Below, one piece after another: positions 9,677 through 19,541 of a DNA stretch of 64,000 nt. The notes under the pieces are model-generated. The model saw only the letters and a program-made list of their open reading frames with translations. It did not search any database and was not told the DNA's origin. The position numbers and the translations under genes are program-made. The stretch covers positions 1-64,000 of the forward strand of contig NZ_SGWR01000004.1 of assembly GCF_004217315.1 (NCBI RefSeq), read 5' to 3'. Within the stretch, counting starts at the first letter, position 1, and each line of letters begins with the position of its first letter. The DNA comes from Corticibacter populi. GTDB taxonomy: Bacteria; Pseudomonadota; Gammaproteobacteria; Burkholderiales; Burkholderiaceae_C.

Positions 9677-11878
9677 TCACAGCGTGCACGAGACGCAGCC
9701 CTCGACCTCGGTGCCTTCCAGCGCCGCCTGGCGCAGGCGGATGTAGTAGACGGTCTTGATGCCTTTGCGCCAGGCGTAGATCTGCGCCCGGTTGACGTCG
9801 CGGGTGGTGGCGGTGTCGCGGAAGAACAGCGTCAGCGACAGGCCTTGGTCGACGTGCTTGGTGGCGGCGGCGTAGGTGTCGATGATCTTGTCGGGGCCGA
9901 TCTCGTAGGCATCCTGGTAGTACTCCAGATTGTCCTGGGACAGGTAGGGTGCAGGGTAGTACACGCGGCCGACCTTGCCCTCTTTGCGGATCTCGATCTT
10001 GGCCACGATCGGGTGGATGCTCGAGGTCGAGTTGTTGATGTAGGAGATCGAGCCGGTGGGCGGCACGGCCTGCAGGTTCTGGTTGTAGATGCCGTGCTTT
10101 TGCACCGAGGCCTTCAAGGCCTTCCAGTCGTCCTGGCTGGGCAGCGCGATGCCGGCCTTCTCGAACAGTTCGCGCACCTTCGGCGTCTTGGGCTCCCACT
10201 TCTGGAAGATGTACTTGTCGAAGTACTCGCCGCTGGCGTACTTGGAGTCCTCGAAGCCCTTGAATGTGTGGCCGGTCTCGATGGCGATGCGGTTGGAGGC
10301 GCGCAGGGCGTGGTAGGTGATGGTGTAGAAGTACAGGTCGGTGAATTCGATGCCTTCCTCGCTGCCGTAGAACACCTTCTCGCGGGCCAGGTAGCCATGC
10401 AGGTTCATCTGGCCCAGCCCGATGGCGTGGGAGTCGTGATTGCCCTTGGCGATCGAGGGCACGGACTGGATGTCGCTCATCTCCGAGACGGCCGAGAGAC
10501 CGCGGATGGCCGTCTCCACCGTCTTGGCGAAGTCGGGTGAATCCATGGTCTTGGCGATGTTGAGCGAGCCCAGGTTGCAGGAGATGTCCTTGCCGATGGA
10601 TTCATAGCCGAGGTCCTCATCGTAGACCGACGGCGCGTTGACCTGCAGGATTTCCGAGCACAGGTTGCTCATGTTGATGCGGCCCTTGATCGGGTTGGCG
10701 CGGTTGACCGTGTCCTCGAACATCAGGTAGGGGTAGCCGGACTCGAACTGGATTTCCGCGAGCGTCTGGAAGAATTCGCGCGCATTGATCTTCTTCTTGC
10801 GAATGCCGGGGTTGTCGACCATCTCGCGGTATTTCTCGGTGATCGAGATGTCGGCCATCGGCACGCCGTAGATGCGCTCGACGTCATAGGGCGAGAACAG
10901 GTACATGTCCTCGTTGTTCTTGGCGAGTTCGAACGTGATGTCCGGGATCACCACGCCCAGCGAGAGCGTCTTGATGCGGATCTTCTCGTCGGCGTTCTCG
11001 CGCTTGGTGTCGAGAAAGCGCAGGATGTCCGGGTGGTGTGCGTTGAGGTAGACGGCGCCGGCACCCTGGCGCGCGCCGAGCTGGTTGGCGTAGCTGAAGG
11101 CGTCCTCGAGCAGCTTCATGATCGGGATCACGCCCGAGGACTGGTTCTCGATGTGCTTGATCGGCGCGCCATGTTCGCGGATGTTCGAGAGCAGGAAGGC
11201 CACGCCACCGCCGCGCTTGGAGAGCTGCAGCGCCGAGTTGATCGAGCGGCCGATCGACTCCATGTTGTCCTCGATGCGCAGCAGAAAGCACGAGACCAGT
11301 TCGCCGCGCTGCTTCTTGCCGCAGTTGAGGAAGGTGGGCGTGGCCGGCTGGAAGCGTCCGGAGATGATCTCGTCCATCAGGTCCAGCGCCAGCTGTTCGT
11401 TGCCGCGCGCCAGCGACAGCGCCACCATGCAGACGCGGTCTTCATAGCGCTCCAGGTAGCGCTTGCCGTCGAAGGTCTTGAGGGTGTACGAGGTGTAGTA
11501 CTTGAAGGCGCCGAGAAAGGTGGGAAAGCGGAACTTGTGCGCATACGCCGCGTCCCAGAGCCGATGCAGGAACGCCTTGTTGTACTGCTCCAGCACCCCT
11601 CCCTCGTAGTAGCCCTTCTCGACCAGGTATTCCAGCTTCTCATCGAGATTGTGGAAGAACACCGTGTTCTGGTTGACGTGCTGCAGGAAGTATTGGCGCG
11701 CCGCCAGGCGGTCCTTGTCGAGTTGGATCTCGCCGTTCGGACCGTACAGGTTCAGCATCGCGTTGAGCGCGTGGTAGTCCAGATTGGCGGTCTCGGGGGT
11801 GAACTGGGGCTTGGCGACCGGCTTGGTGGTCTGGGCTGGTGAGGCGGGGCGCAGGGCGTGGACGGTGGCGGAAGGCAT
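9677..11878 (-). CDS. nrdE: Class Ib ribonucleoside-diphosphate reductase alpha subunit NrdE
   Basis: The catalytic subunit, reducing ribonucleoside diphosphates to deoxy forms. It has 733 residues. The N-terminus lacks an ATP-cone domain (it goes from an Ala/Pro-rich leader straight to [18 protein letters not shown]), typical of NrdE and expected to make it insensitive to dATP shutdown. Visible motifs include [11 protein letters not shown], the SNLCSEILQ active-site loop, the [15 protein letters not shown] segment, the radical-transfer tyrosines ([10 protein letters not shown]) and the C-terminal CVSC that exchanges electrons with NrdH. The unusual N-terminal extension of about 25 residues is Ala/Pro-rich. 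Confidence 0.95.
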   Translation of the reverse strand: MPSATVHALRPASPAQTTKPVAKPQFTPETANLDYHALNAMLNLYGPNGEIQLDKDRLAARQYFLQHVNQNTVFFHNLDEKLEYLVEKGYYEGGVLEQYNKAFLHRLWDAAYAHKFRFPTFLGAFKYYTSYTLKTFDGKRYLERYEDRVCMVALSLARGNEQLALDLMDEIISGRFQPATPTFLNCGKKQRGELVSCFLLRIEDNMESIGRSINSALQLSKRGGGVAFLLSNIREHGAPIKHIENQSSGVIPIMKLLEDAFSYANQLGARQGAGAVYLNAHHPDILRFLDTKRENADEKIRIKTLSLGVVIPDITFELAKNNEDMYLFSPYDVERIYGVPMADISITEKYREMVDNPGIRKKKINAREFFQTLAEIQFESGYPYLMFEDTVNRANPIKGRINMSNLCSEILQVNAPSVYDEDLGYESIGKDISCNLGSLNIAKTMDSPDFAKTVETAIRGLSAVSEMSDIQSVPSIAKGNHDSHAIGLGQMNLHGYLAREKVFYGSEEGIEFTDLYFYTITYHALRASNRIAIETGHTFKGFEDSKYASGEYFDKYIFQKWEPKTPKVRELFEKAGIALPSQDDWKALKASVQKHGIYNQNLQAVPPTGSISYINNSTSSIHPIVAKIEIRKEGKVGRVYYPAPYLSQDNLEYYQDAYEIGPDKIIDTYAAATKHVDQGLSLTLFFRDTATTRDVNRAQIYAWRKGIKTVYYIRLRQAALEGTEVEGCVSCTL

Positions 11879-11962
11879 GGTGAATGTGGCAATGGGGTTG
11901 ATCAGTCAGGCACGGGCTGCCAGTGTCGGCAGGCTGCGCCCTCGGGTCGAAAGTCGGTCTGC

Positions 11963-12433
11963 TCAGCCTGCCATCAAGGGCTGGCCGAGATGGATGCCGG
12001 TCTGCGTTGGAATCTCGGGAACGGGCGGTGTGAGGCCCTGCTGCCGCCAGAAATCCAGCACGCCTTCGCGCACCCGGGTCACGTCATCGGGCGTGCCCAG
12101 CAACTCGAAGCGGTACAGGAAGGGGACCTGGCACTTTTGTGCAATGATCGTGCCAGCTAGGCAATAGGCTTCGCCGAAATTGGTGTTGCCCGAGGCGATC
12201 ACACCGCGCAGCAAGGCCCGGTTGGCCGGCACATTGAGAAACTGGATGACCTGCTTGGGCACCGCGCCCTTGACGTTGCCGCCTCCATAGGTGGGCACCA
12301 GCAGGACATAAGGCTCGGTCACGACAAAGCTGGCAGCCTCCTCCGCCCGCAGCGGGATGCGCTGCGCCGGCAGGCCCAGCTTCAGGACGAAGCGGTGGGT
12401 GTTTTCAGAAGGCGTCGAGAAATAGACCAGCAT
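11963..12433 (-). CDS. nrdI: Flavodoxin-like NrdI, class Ib RNR activation protein
   Basis: A 156-residue flavodoxin-like protein that reduces oxygen to help assemble the dimanganese cofactor of NrdF. The N-terminus [15 protein letters not shown] binds FMN phosphate. [20 protein letters not shown] and [18 protein letters not shown] match the NrdI family. The start at 12433 is set by homology; longer frames overlap nrdH. It lies 35 bases after nrdH and 84 before nrdE. Confidence 0.93.
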   Translation of the reverse strand: MLVYFSTPSENTHRFVLKLGLPAQRIPLRAEEAASFVVTEPYVLLVPTYGGGNVKGAVPKQVIQFLNVPANRALLRGVIASGNTNFGEAYCLAGTIIAQKCQVPFLYRFELLGTPDDVTRVREGVLDFWRQQGLTPPVPEIPTQTGIHLGQPLMAG

Positions 12434-12468
12434 ATGCGCAGCCCTGCCATCAACATGATGATGGAGGC

Positions 12469-12699
12469 TCAGGCGATGGCGGTCAGCGCGCTGATCTTGT
12501 CGGGACGAAAGCCCGACCAATGGTCGTCCCCGGCGATCACCACCGGTGCCTGCTGGTAGCCCAGTGCGCGCACCTTCTCCAGTGCGGCGGCATCCTCGGT
12601 CAGGTCCACCACCTCGTAGGCAACGCCTTGGCGGTCCAGTGCGCGGTAGGTGGCCGTGCATTGGACGCAAGAAGGCTTGGTGTAGACCGTGACGTTCAT
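12469..12699 (-). CDS. nrdH: Glutaredoxin-like redoxin NrdH
   Basis: A 76-residue redoxin that donates electrons to NrdE. Residues 1-14 are [14 protein letters not shown], with the CxxC redox pair at positions 11-14. The C-terminus WSGFRPDKI is the NrdH signature that replaces the glutathione-binding site. The start is preceded by AAGGAGA. This is the first gene of the operon, with NrdR boxes about 125-170 bases upstream. Confidence 0.94.
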   Translation of the reverse strand: MNVTVYTKPSCVQCTATYRALDRQGVAYEVVDLTEDAAALEKVRALGYQQAPVVIAGDDHWSGFRPDKISALTAIA

Positions 12700-12816
12700 G
12701 GTGAATCTCCTTGTGAAAACAACGCTAAACAAGGCTTGCACGCGGCATGGAAGCAGCCGCACGAAGTCCCTTGAAACAGGGACTTGATGGTACCACAAGA
12801 GAACCCGGCGGTACGG

Positions 12817-12869
12817 TGTCAAACGCTACATCTAGTGTCCTGCCGAGTGGTGAACACTATATATGGGGC
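12817..12869 (-). promoter_or_regulatory. nrdHIEF control region: tandem NrdR boxes and candidate -35
   Basis: Two 16-bp sites match the NrdR consensus acaCwATATaTwGtgt. One is at 12854-12869 (ACACTATATATGGGGC) and the other at 12823-12838 (ACGCTACATCTAGTGT). Their starts are 31 bp apart, three helical turns, as is standard for NrdR tandem operators. A minus-strand TTGACA (12817-12822) lies right beside the inner box. NrdR should repress the operon when dATP is high. Confidence 0.82.
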
Positions 12870-12891
12870 CTGTCAAAGCCTTGCCAGCCAA

Positions 12892-12922
12892 GCCCTGGCG
12901 GCGCCTGATGCGTCGCCAGGGC
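12892..12922. repeat. Strong hairpin between pepA and the nrd control region
   Basis: GCCCTGGCG and CGCCAGGGC form a 9-bp perfect stem with a loop of about 13 bases, in the gap downstream of pepA. No T-run follows on the minus strand. It may help end pepA transcription before it reaches the NrdR region. Confidence 0.4.
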
Positions 12923-13023
12923 CGCCAATACGCGGTTTTTCCGGCTGCGGCCTCCGTTCATGCGGCCTGCCGGCCGGTTCGGTGGAGCTGCCGCCTCCGC
13001 AGCCACCTGCTTGCGTGTTTGGC

Positions 13024-14592
13024 TTATTTCCCGCGTGCGGTGCGACCCGTGGTGCGTGCCGCCGGTTGGGCAGGAACTGCGGCCGCCTTGTTCGCCGCGG
13101 ACTGTGCGGCCAGGCCGAGCAGATACCGGGTCAGCAGCCCGACCGGGCGGCCGGTCGCACCTTTCGCAGCACCACTTTTCCAGGCCGTGCCGGCGATGTC
13201 CAAGTGTGCCCAGGGCCAATCACCAACGAAGCGTTGCAGGAATTTTGCCGCGGTGATCGAGCCGCCATCGCGGCCGGCCACATTGGCCATGTCGGCAAAG
13301 TTGCTTTTGAGACCGGTGCCGTACTCATCATCGAGCGGCAGGCGCCAGCCCGGGTCCTGAGTGGCTTCGCCGGCCTGCAGCAGCGCCTCGGCCAGCGCGT
13401 CCTCGGTGGCATAGAGGCCGCTGCGAACATGGCCCAGCGCGACCACGCAGGCTCCGGTGAGTGTGGCGATATCGATCACGGTGCGGGGCTTGAAGCGGTC
13501 GGCATAGCTGAGCGCATCGCACAGGATCAGTCGCCCTTCGGCATCGGTGTTGAGTATCTCGATGGTCTGCCCGCTCAGGCTGGTAACCACGTCGCCGGGC
13601 TTGATGGCCTTGCCGCCGGGCATGTTCTCGGTGGCCGGGATCAGGCCGACGACGTTGATTTTCGGCTGCAGCCGGATCAGGGCCTGGAACACGCCCAGCA
13701 CGCTGGCGGCACCGCACATGTCGAACTTCATCTCATCCATGCCGGCGGCCGGTTTAATGGAGATGCCGCCGGTATCGAAGGTCACGCCCTTGCCGACCAG
13801 CACGACCGGCGCTTCGCCCTTGGCGGCGCCCTGGTAGTGCAACTCGATGAACTGCGGCTCCTGCACCGAGCCCTGCGCGACGGCCAGGAAGGCGCCCATC
13901 TTCAGGCGTTCGATCTCGCGCAGCCCGTGGACCTTGACGCGCACGCCCTTGGCCTTGGCCAGGCCGCGCGCCACCTCGGCGAGTGCGGCGGGCGTGGCCA
14001 GGTTGGCCGGGCGGTTGCCCCATTCGCGCGCCAGTGCAACGCCCGCGGCAATGCCTTCGGCCGCCTCGAAGGCGGGCTGCACGGCGGCTGCATCGGGCAT
14101 GCCGATGGTGATGCTTTGCAGCGCCAGCGGCTTGGCCTTGGAGAGCGTGGCGGTGTATTGGTAGGCAGCGTCGGCCAGGCCCAGCACCAGCGCATGCACG
14201 GCGGCGTCGCTGAGGCCATCGTGCAGACTCAGCACGATGGCCTTCTGGATGCTCTCCTGGCGCAGGGCGCCGCTGGCAGCCTGCAGGGCCTTGCGCAGCT
14301 CGGGGCCAGAGCCTTCCCCGGAGGTGACCAGCACGACGCGGCGCGCGGCAACTTGTGCGACACTGTAGAGTTCCAGCGTCTGGGCAGCCTTGCTGCGGTC
14401 GATGTCCTTGGCGGCTTCGGCGGCGGCGATGGCGTCGAGCAGCGCCGCCGCACCACCGGTCTTGGCGGCCCGTGCGGTCTTGCCGACTTTGGCCGCGCCC
14501 GCCTGCCTGGGCAGCAGCAGCAGCAGCAGGTCGGCCTTTTCGGCGGCGGCGGTCTGCAGGTTCAGATTCTTGAGTTCGAGCGTTGTCGTCAT
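13024..14592 (-). CDS. pepA: Leucyl aminopeptidase PepA (M17 family)
   Basis: A cytoplasmic, two-metal exopeptidase that removes N-terminal residues from peptides; in some bacteria PepA also binds DNA. The 522-residue protein has the catalytic-domain motifs GKGVTFDTGGISIKP, MKFDMCGAASVLGV and the M17 signature NTDAEGRLILCDALSYA. The C-terminus carries an extra Ala/Arg-rich tail of about 20 residues after the usual end (LLTRYLLGLA). It is divergent from lptF with only 46 bases between the starts. Confidence 0.94.
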   Translation of the reverse strand: MTTTLELKNLNLQTAAAEKADLLLLLLPRQAGAAKVGKTARAAKTGGAAALLDAIAAAEAAKDIDRSKAAQTLELYSVAQVAARRVVLVTSGEGSGPELRKALQAASGALRQESIQKAIVLSLHDGLSDAAVHALVLGLADAAYQYTATLSKAKPLALQSITIGMPDAAAVQPAFEAAEGIAAGVALAREWGNRPANLATPAALAEVARGLAKAKGVRVKVHGLREIERLKMGAFLAVAQGSVQEPQFIELHYQGAAKGEAPVVLVGKGVTFDTGGISIKPAAGMDEMKFDMCGAASVLGVFQALIRLQPKINVVGLIPATENMPGGKAIKPGDVVTSLSGQTIEILNTDAEGRLILCDALSYADRFKPRTVIDIATLTGACVVALGHVRSGLYATEDALAEALLQAGEATQDPGWRLPLDDEYGTGLKSNFADMANVAGRDGGSITAAKFLQRFVGDWPWAHLDIAGTAWKSGAAKGATGRPVGLLTRYLLGLAAQSAANKAAAVPAQPAARTTGRTARGK

Positions 14593-14638
14593 TGACGCAT
14601 TCCTTCCGGTTTAAAGCCTAGTCCCGATTTTAGAGACC

Positions 14639-15739
14639 ATGTTATTCGACGCATCCCTGCGCAAGGAGCTGGGCCGCAGTTTCGTCGGCACGCTGATCGT
14701 GCTGCTGACGGTGGTCATCACGCTGATGCTGATCCGTACCCTCGGACAGGCCAGCAAGGGCTCGGTCAGTCCCTCCGATATTATGCTGGTGATGGGCTAC
14801 ACGGTGCTGGGCTACCTGCCCATCGTGCTGAGCCTGAGCATGTTCGTGGCCATCATCGGCACGCTCGCGCGCATGTACCAGGACAGCGAGATGGTGATCT
14901 GGTTCGCCAGCGGGCTGGGCATTGCCCGCCTGCTGCGTCCGCTGGCGCGCTTTGCCTGGCCGCTGCTGGTGGCCATCGCCGCGCTGTCGCTGCTGGGCTG
15001 GCCCTGGTCGCAGGCGCAGATCCTCGAGTTGCGCTACCAGTTCCAGCAGCGCAGCGACATCGACCGTGTCGCGCCCGGCGAATTCCAGGTTTCCTCCAGC
15101 GGCGACAGCGTGTTTTTCGTCGACCGTGACAGCAGCACGCTGGAGTCTGCGCGGCAGATCTTCCTGGCCACCGAGGAGGCCGACAAGAGTGCCGTGACCA
15201 CGGCGCGCCAGGCCCGGCTCGACCACCGGGCCGATGGTCAGACCTGGGCGGTGCTTGAGCAGGGCCAGCGCGTCGAACAGCTGCGCGCCCCCGACCCTGG
15301 CGTGCGGGTGAGCGAATTCGAGCGTTACGAGGTGCAACTGCAACGTGATCCGGTCGGCTCGCCGGGGGCCACCGTGCGCTCGACCCCGACCCTGTCGCTG
15401 CTGGAGCAGAGCGCCGACAATGCCAACGCCGCAGAACTGGTTTGGCGCCTGGGCCTGGTGTTTGCCGCCATCAACTACGTGGTGCTGGCGTTGGCGCTCA
15501 CCAGTGCCAATCCACGGTCGAGCCGCATGGGTCACATTGTCACTGCGCTGCTGGTGTTCGTCGTCTACTTCAACCTGTTGACGCTGGGGCAGAGCTGGGT
15601 GGGGCGTGGCAAGGTCTCCGCGCCTGCCCTGCTGGCGCTGCTGCACGGCGGCATTCTGCTGCTGGCGCTGGTGTGGCTGATGGCGCGGCACTACCAATGG
15701 TCGCCCAGGCGGCTGTTCAAGCGGGGGGTGGCCGCATGA
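14639..15739 (+). CDS. lptF: LPS export permease LptF
   Basis: An inner-membrane component of the Lpt machine that extracts lipopolysaccharide for transport to the outer membrane. The 366-residue protein has the family architecture: two N-terminal transmembrane helices, two more by residue 125, a periplasmic beta-jellyroll (about 135-275) and two or three C-terminal helices. The N-terminus FDASLRKELGRSFVGTLIVL is typical. The stop overlaps the start of lptG (ATGA). Confidence 0.93.
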   Translation: MLFDASLRKELGRSFVGTLIVLLTVVITLMLIRTLGQASKGSVSPSDIMLVMGYTVLGYLPIVLSLSMFVAIIGTLARMYQDSEMVIWFASGLGIARLLRPLARFAWPLLVAIAALSLLGWPWSQAQILELRYQFQQRSDIDRVAPGEFQVSSSGDSVFFVDRDSSTLESARQIFLATEEADKSAVTTARQARLDHRADGQTWAVLEQGQRVEQLRAPDPGVRVSEFERYEVQLQRDPVGSPGATVRSTPTLSLLEQSADNANAAELVWRLGLVFAAINYVVLALALTSANPRSSRMGHIVTALLVFVVYFNLLTLGQSWVGRGKVSAPALLALLHGGILLLALVWLMARHYQWSPRRLFKRGVAA

Positions 15740-16878
15740 AGATCGTCACGCGCATGCTGCAGCAGGAGATCGCCGCAGCGGTCGCTATGGCTACGGTTGC
15801 CTTTCTGGCGCTGCTGATGTTTTTCGACCTGATCAGCGAAAGCCGTTTCGTCAGCCGTACCGGCATCGACTCCTACGGCGTCACCGACGTGTTGGTGCAC
15901 CTGCTGCTGTCGGCACCGATGCATGTCTATGAACTGCTGCCCATTTGCGTGCTGATCGGTGCGGTGTTCGTGATGGCGCGCTATGCGCAGACCTCGCAGT
16001 TCACCATCCTGCGCACTGGCGGCCTGGGGCCGGGCCGGGCGCTGAGCATTCTCCTGGCGCTGGGGCTGGCCTTCACCGCCCTGACTTTCGTGGTGGGCGA
16101 CTATCTGGCTCCCTGGGGCGAGCGTACCGCGCAGCTGATGCGTGCGCGGCACCTTGGCCAGATCGTCGCAGGTGGCGGCAGCGGCGCCTGGCTGCGCGAG
16201 CGCCAGGGCGATGATTCGATCATTCTGAGCGTTTCGGCCATGAAGCCCGATGGCCGCACGGTTGATGGCGTGCGCATCTTCCATTTTGCCGCCGATGGCC
16301 GGCTGCAAAGTCAGATCCGCGCGCAAAGCGCCGACCTGGGCGATGGCGCCTGGACCCTGCACCAGGCCAGCGAGGAGGTCTTTCAGGCATCGTCCGCAGA
16401 AGAGGCTGGCGCTACGGCAACGGCAACCGCCGGCATCCACGCGATCCGTATCGAGCAGCATCCGCAGATGCAGTGGCCGACGGACATCAGCGCCGAGATG
16501 GTCAACGCGGCCATCCTCAAGCCCGACGGCATGTCGACGCTGCAGCTTTTCAACTATGTCGCCCACCTCAAGGCCAACGGCCAGTCGGCCCAGCGCTACG
16601 AGCTGGAACTGTGGCGCAAGGTGTTCTACCCGCTGGGTTGCCTGGTGATGATGCTGCTGGCGCTGCCCTTTGCCTATCTGCATTTCCGCTCGGGCGGCAT
16701 CATGGGCTATGTGTTCATCGGCATTCTCACCGGCATCAGCTACCTGCTGCTCAACAACGTGCTGGGCTACATGGGCAACATCCGCAACTGGTCGCCGCTG
16801 CTGACGGCAGCGGTGCCGCCGCTGCTCTACACGCTGCTGGCACTGGGCATTTTCAACCGCATGGTGCGGCGGCAGTGA
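15736..16878 (+). CDS. lptG: LPS export permease LptG
   Basis: The partner of LptF in the LptB2FG transporter. It has 380 residues, with six predicted membrane helices around a periplasmic domain, an N-terminal MKIVTRMLQQEIAAAVAMAT, and the C-terminal conserved segment FHFRSGG-type LHFRSGGIMGYVFIGILTG. The start overlaps lptF by four bases, showing translational coupling. The ATPase LptB is not in the window. Confidence 0.93.
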   Translation: MKIVTRMLQQEIAAAVAMATVAFLALLMFFDLISESRFVSRTGIDSYGVTDVLVHLLLSAPMHVYELLPICVLIGAVFVMARYAQTSQFTILRTGGLGPGRALSILLALGLAFTALTFVVGDYLAPWGERTAQLMRARHLGQIVAGGGSGAWLRERQGDDSIILSVSAMKPDGRTVDGVRIFHFAADGRLQSQIRAQSADLGDGAWTLHQASEEVFQASSAEEAGATATATAGIHAIRIEQHPQMQWPTDISAEMVNAAILKPDGMSTLQLFNYVAHLKANGQSAQRYELELWRKVFYPLGCLVMMLLALPFAYLHFRSGGIMGYVFIGILTGISYLLLNNVLGYMGNIRNWSPLLTAAVPPLLYTLLALGIFNRMVRRQ

Positions 16879-16912
16879 AGGGCTGCCTTGATCGCGAGCC
16901 ATTGGAGCCTGC

Positions 16913-17311
16913 ATGACCGTCCCCGTCTTCAGCACCGCCATCACCGCCATCATCTTGCTCGGGCACGGCTCGCGCGATCCCGTCTGGCACGAACCCATGC
17001 AGCGCATGGCGCAGGCCATCGCGGCCCGCGAGCCGCAGCGGCCGGTGGCCTGCGCCTACCTCGAACTGAGCGAGCCCGACGTCTTTGCTGCCACCGAGGC
17101 CCTGCTGCGCGAGCAGCCGTCCATCCGGCGCGTGGTGCTGTATCCCGTCTTCATCGGCATGGGCCTGCACGCCCGGCAGGACCTGCCGCGGCTGCAGCAG
17201 GAACTGGGCGGGCGCTACGCGGGCATCGCCTTCGAGCTGGCGCCGGCGTTGGGCACCGACGAACGCCTGATCGAACTGGTCGCGGCCCTCGCCATCGAAG
17301 CGGCGCACTAG
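16913..17311 (+). CDS. CbiX/SirB-family sirohydrochlorin chelatase-like protein
   Basis: A 132-residue single-domain protein with the CbiX opening ILLGHGSRDPVWHEPM (metal-binding His) and VVLYPVFIGMGLHARQDLP. Short CbiX proteins dimerise and insert Co, Fe or Ni into sirohydrochlorin or related tetrapyrroles. Only one of the usual two active-site histidines is obvious in this segment; His56-equivalent is replaced by a GLHARQD motif that may serve. It lies 34 bases after lptG. Confidence 0.82.
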   Translation: MTVPVFSTAITAIILLGHGSRDPVWHEPMQRMAQAIAAREPQRPVACAYLELSEPDVFAATEALLREQPSIRRVVLYPVFIGMGLHARQDLPRLQQELGGRYAGIAFELAPALGTDERLIELVAALAIEAAH

Positions 17312-17331
17312 GCCGCACCGACGGCGCGTTC

Positions 17332-17958
17332 TCAAGAGCCCTGTCCGGACGCCTCCCGCAGACCGGCGCGAACGCGGTTGACACAGGTGTAGACCAGCAG
17401 CGCTGCCAGCACGGCCATCAGGCCGCTTTGCCACTCGGGCCGCCACCAGCCCAGCGCATAGGCCAATGCCAGCGCACCGAACACGAAGGCGCGGTCGCTC
17501 TTGCCCATGGGACCGTCGTAGCGCCGGCTGGCACCCGCCATCAACCCCAGCACGCCCGCATACTCGCTGACGATCGCCAGTATCACCACACCGACCACCA
17601 GCGCCGCACCGGCCGGCCCCAGCCCTGGCAGCAGGGCGAACGGCAGGAAGAGGGCGGCATCGGCGAGCACATCGCAGAGTTCGTTGAGATAGGCGCCCAG
17701 GCGCGAGCGCTGGCTGAATTCGCGCGCCAGCATGCCGTCGACGGCATTGAGCGCCATGCGCACGAACATCCACAGCGGCACCAGCGCGAACAGCCAAGGC
17801 TGCTGTGGCCACCAGGCCAGGCAGGCTCCGAGTGCGATCGACAGCAGCGCCGCCAGCAGCGTGACCTGATTGGCGGTGCCGCCCGCAGCGTGGATGCGGC
17901 GCACCAGCGGGCGCAGCAGATTCTGGAACCGGGGTTTGAGCTGGTAGATGGACGGCAT
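17332..17958 (-). CDS. CDP-alcohol phosphatidyltransferase family protein
   Basis: A 208-residue membrane protein with about six helices. The family motif D-xx-DG-xx-AR-(8x)-G-xxx-D-xxx-D is present as NAVDGMLAR ... GAYLNELCD. The first and third Asp of the usual four are Asn here. The fold and family are clear, but the altered acidic set makes the substrate (and perhaps activity) uncertain. The start at 17958 (MPSIYQLKPRF) is chosen because residues upstream look non-coding. It converges on the CbiX-like gene. Confidence 0.82.
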   Translation of the reverse strand: MPSIYQLKPRFQNLLRPLVRRIHAAGGTANQVTLLAALLSIALGACLAWWPQQPWLFALVPLWMFVRMALNAVDGMLAREFSQRSRLGAYLNELCDVLADAALFLPFALLPGLGPAGAALVVGVVILAIVSEYAGVLGLMAGASRRYDGPMGKSDRAFVFGALALAYALGWWRPEWQSGLMAVLAALLVYTCVNRVRAGLREASGQGS

Positions 17959-18158
17959 GGCACGGCGGTGAAGCGCAGAGGTGGTCAATATAGCGGATGC
18001 GCCGCTGCGCACGCTTCTTGCTTGCCCGGTTGGTGTCACCGCAAGCTGGCTGGAAGCCGGTTGCATGCTGATTCAAGCGTGTCCAATCGTCAAGGAATCT
18101 CCGGCCACGCCTGCGGGGCGCCGCCGCTCTCGGCATCGATCCGTATTGACCCGGGTAG

Positions 18159-19361
<1,203 letters not shown>

Positions 19362-19541
19362 GCCGATTCGCGCGTGGGTTCACCGGTGTCGATCCACGCG
19401 TGTCGGAGGACTGCCGCCATGCCTGCCCGGCTTGGAAGCCATGGCGGCGCGGAGAGTGGCTGGGCGATATACTCCCCGCACCGCCCGCCTTGCCAGGCCG
19501 GGATGCCGCCACCAAGGCTCTCCGGGGACTTTTCTGACACC

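Noticed and set aside
11033-11842. 269-codon plus-strand frame opposite nrdE
   Set aside because: Valine/leucine/arginine-rich shadow of NrdE codons.
12784-14595. 603-codon plus-strand frame opposite pepA
   Set aside because: PepA on the other strand has clear catalytic motifs; this frame has Gly/His/Gln-rich noise.
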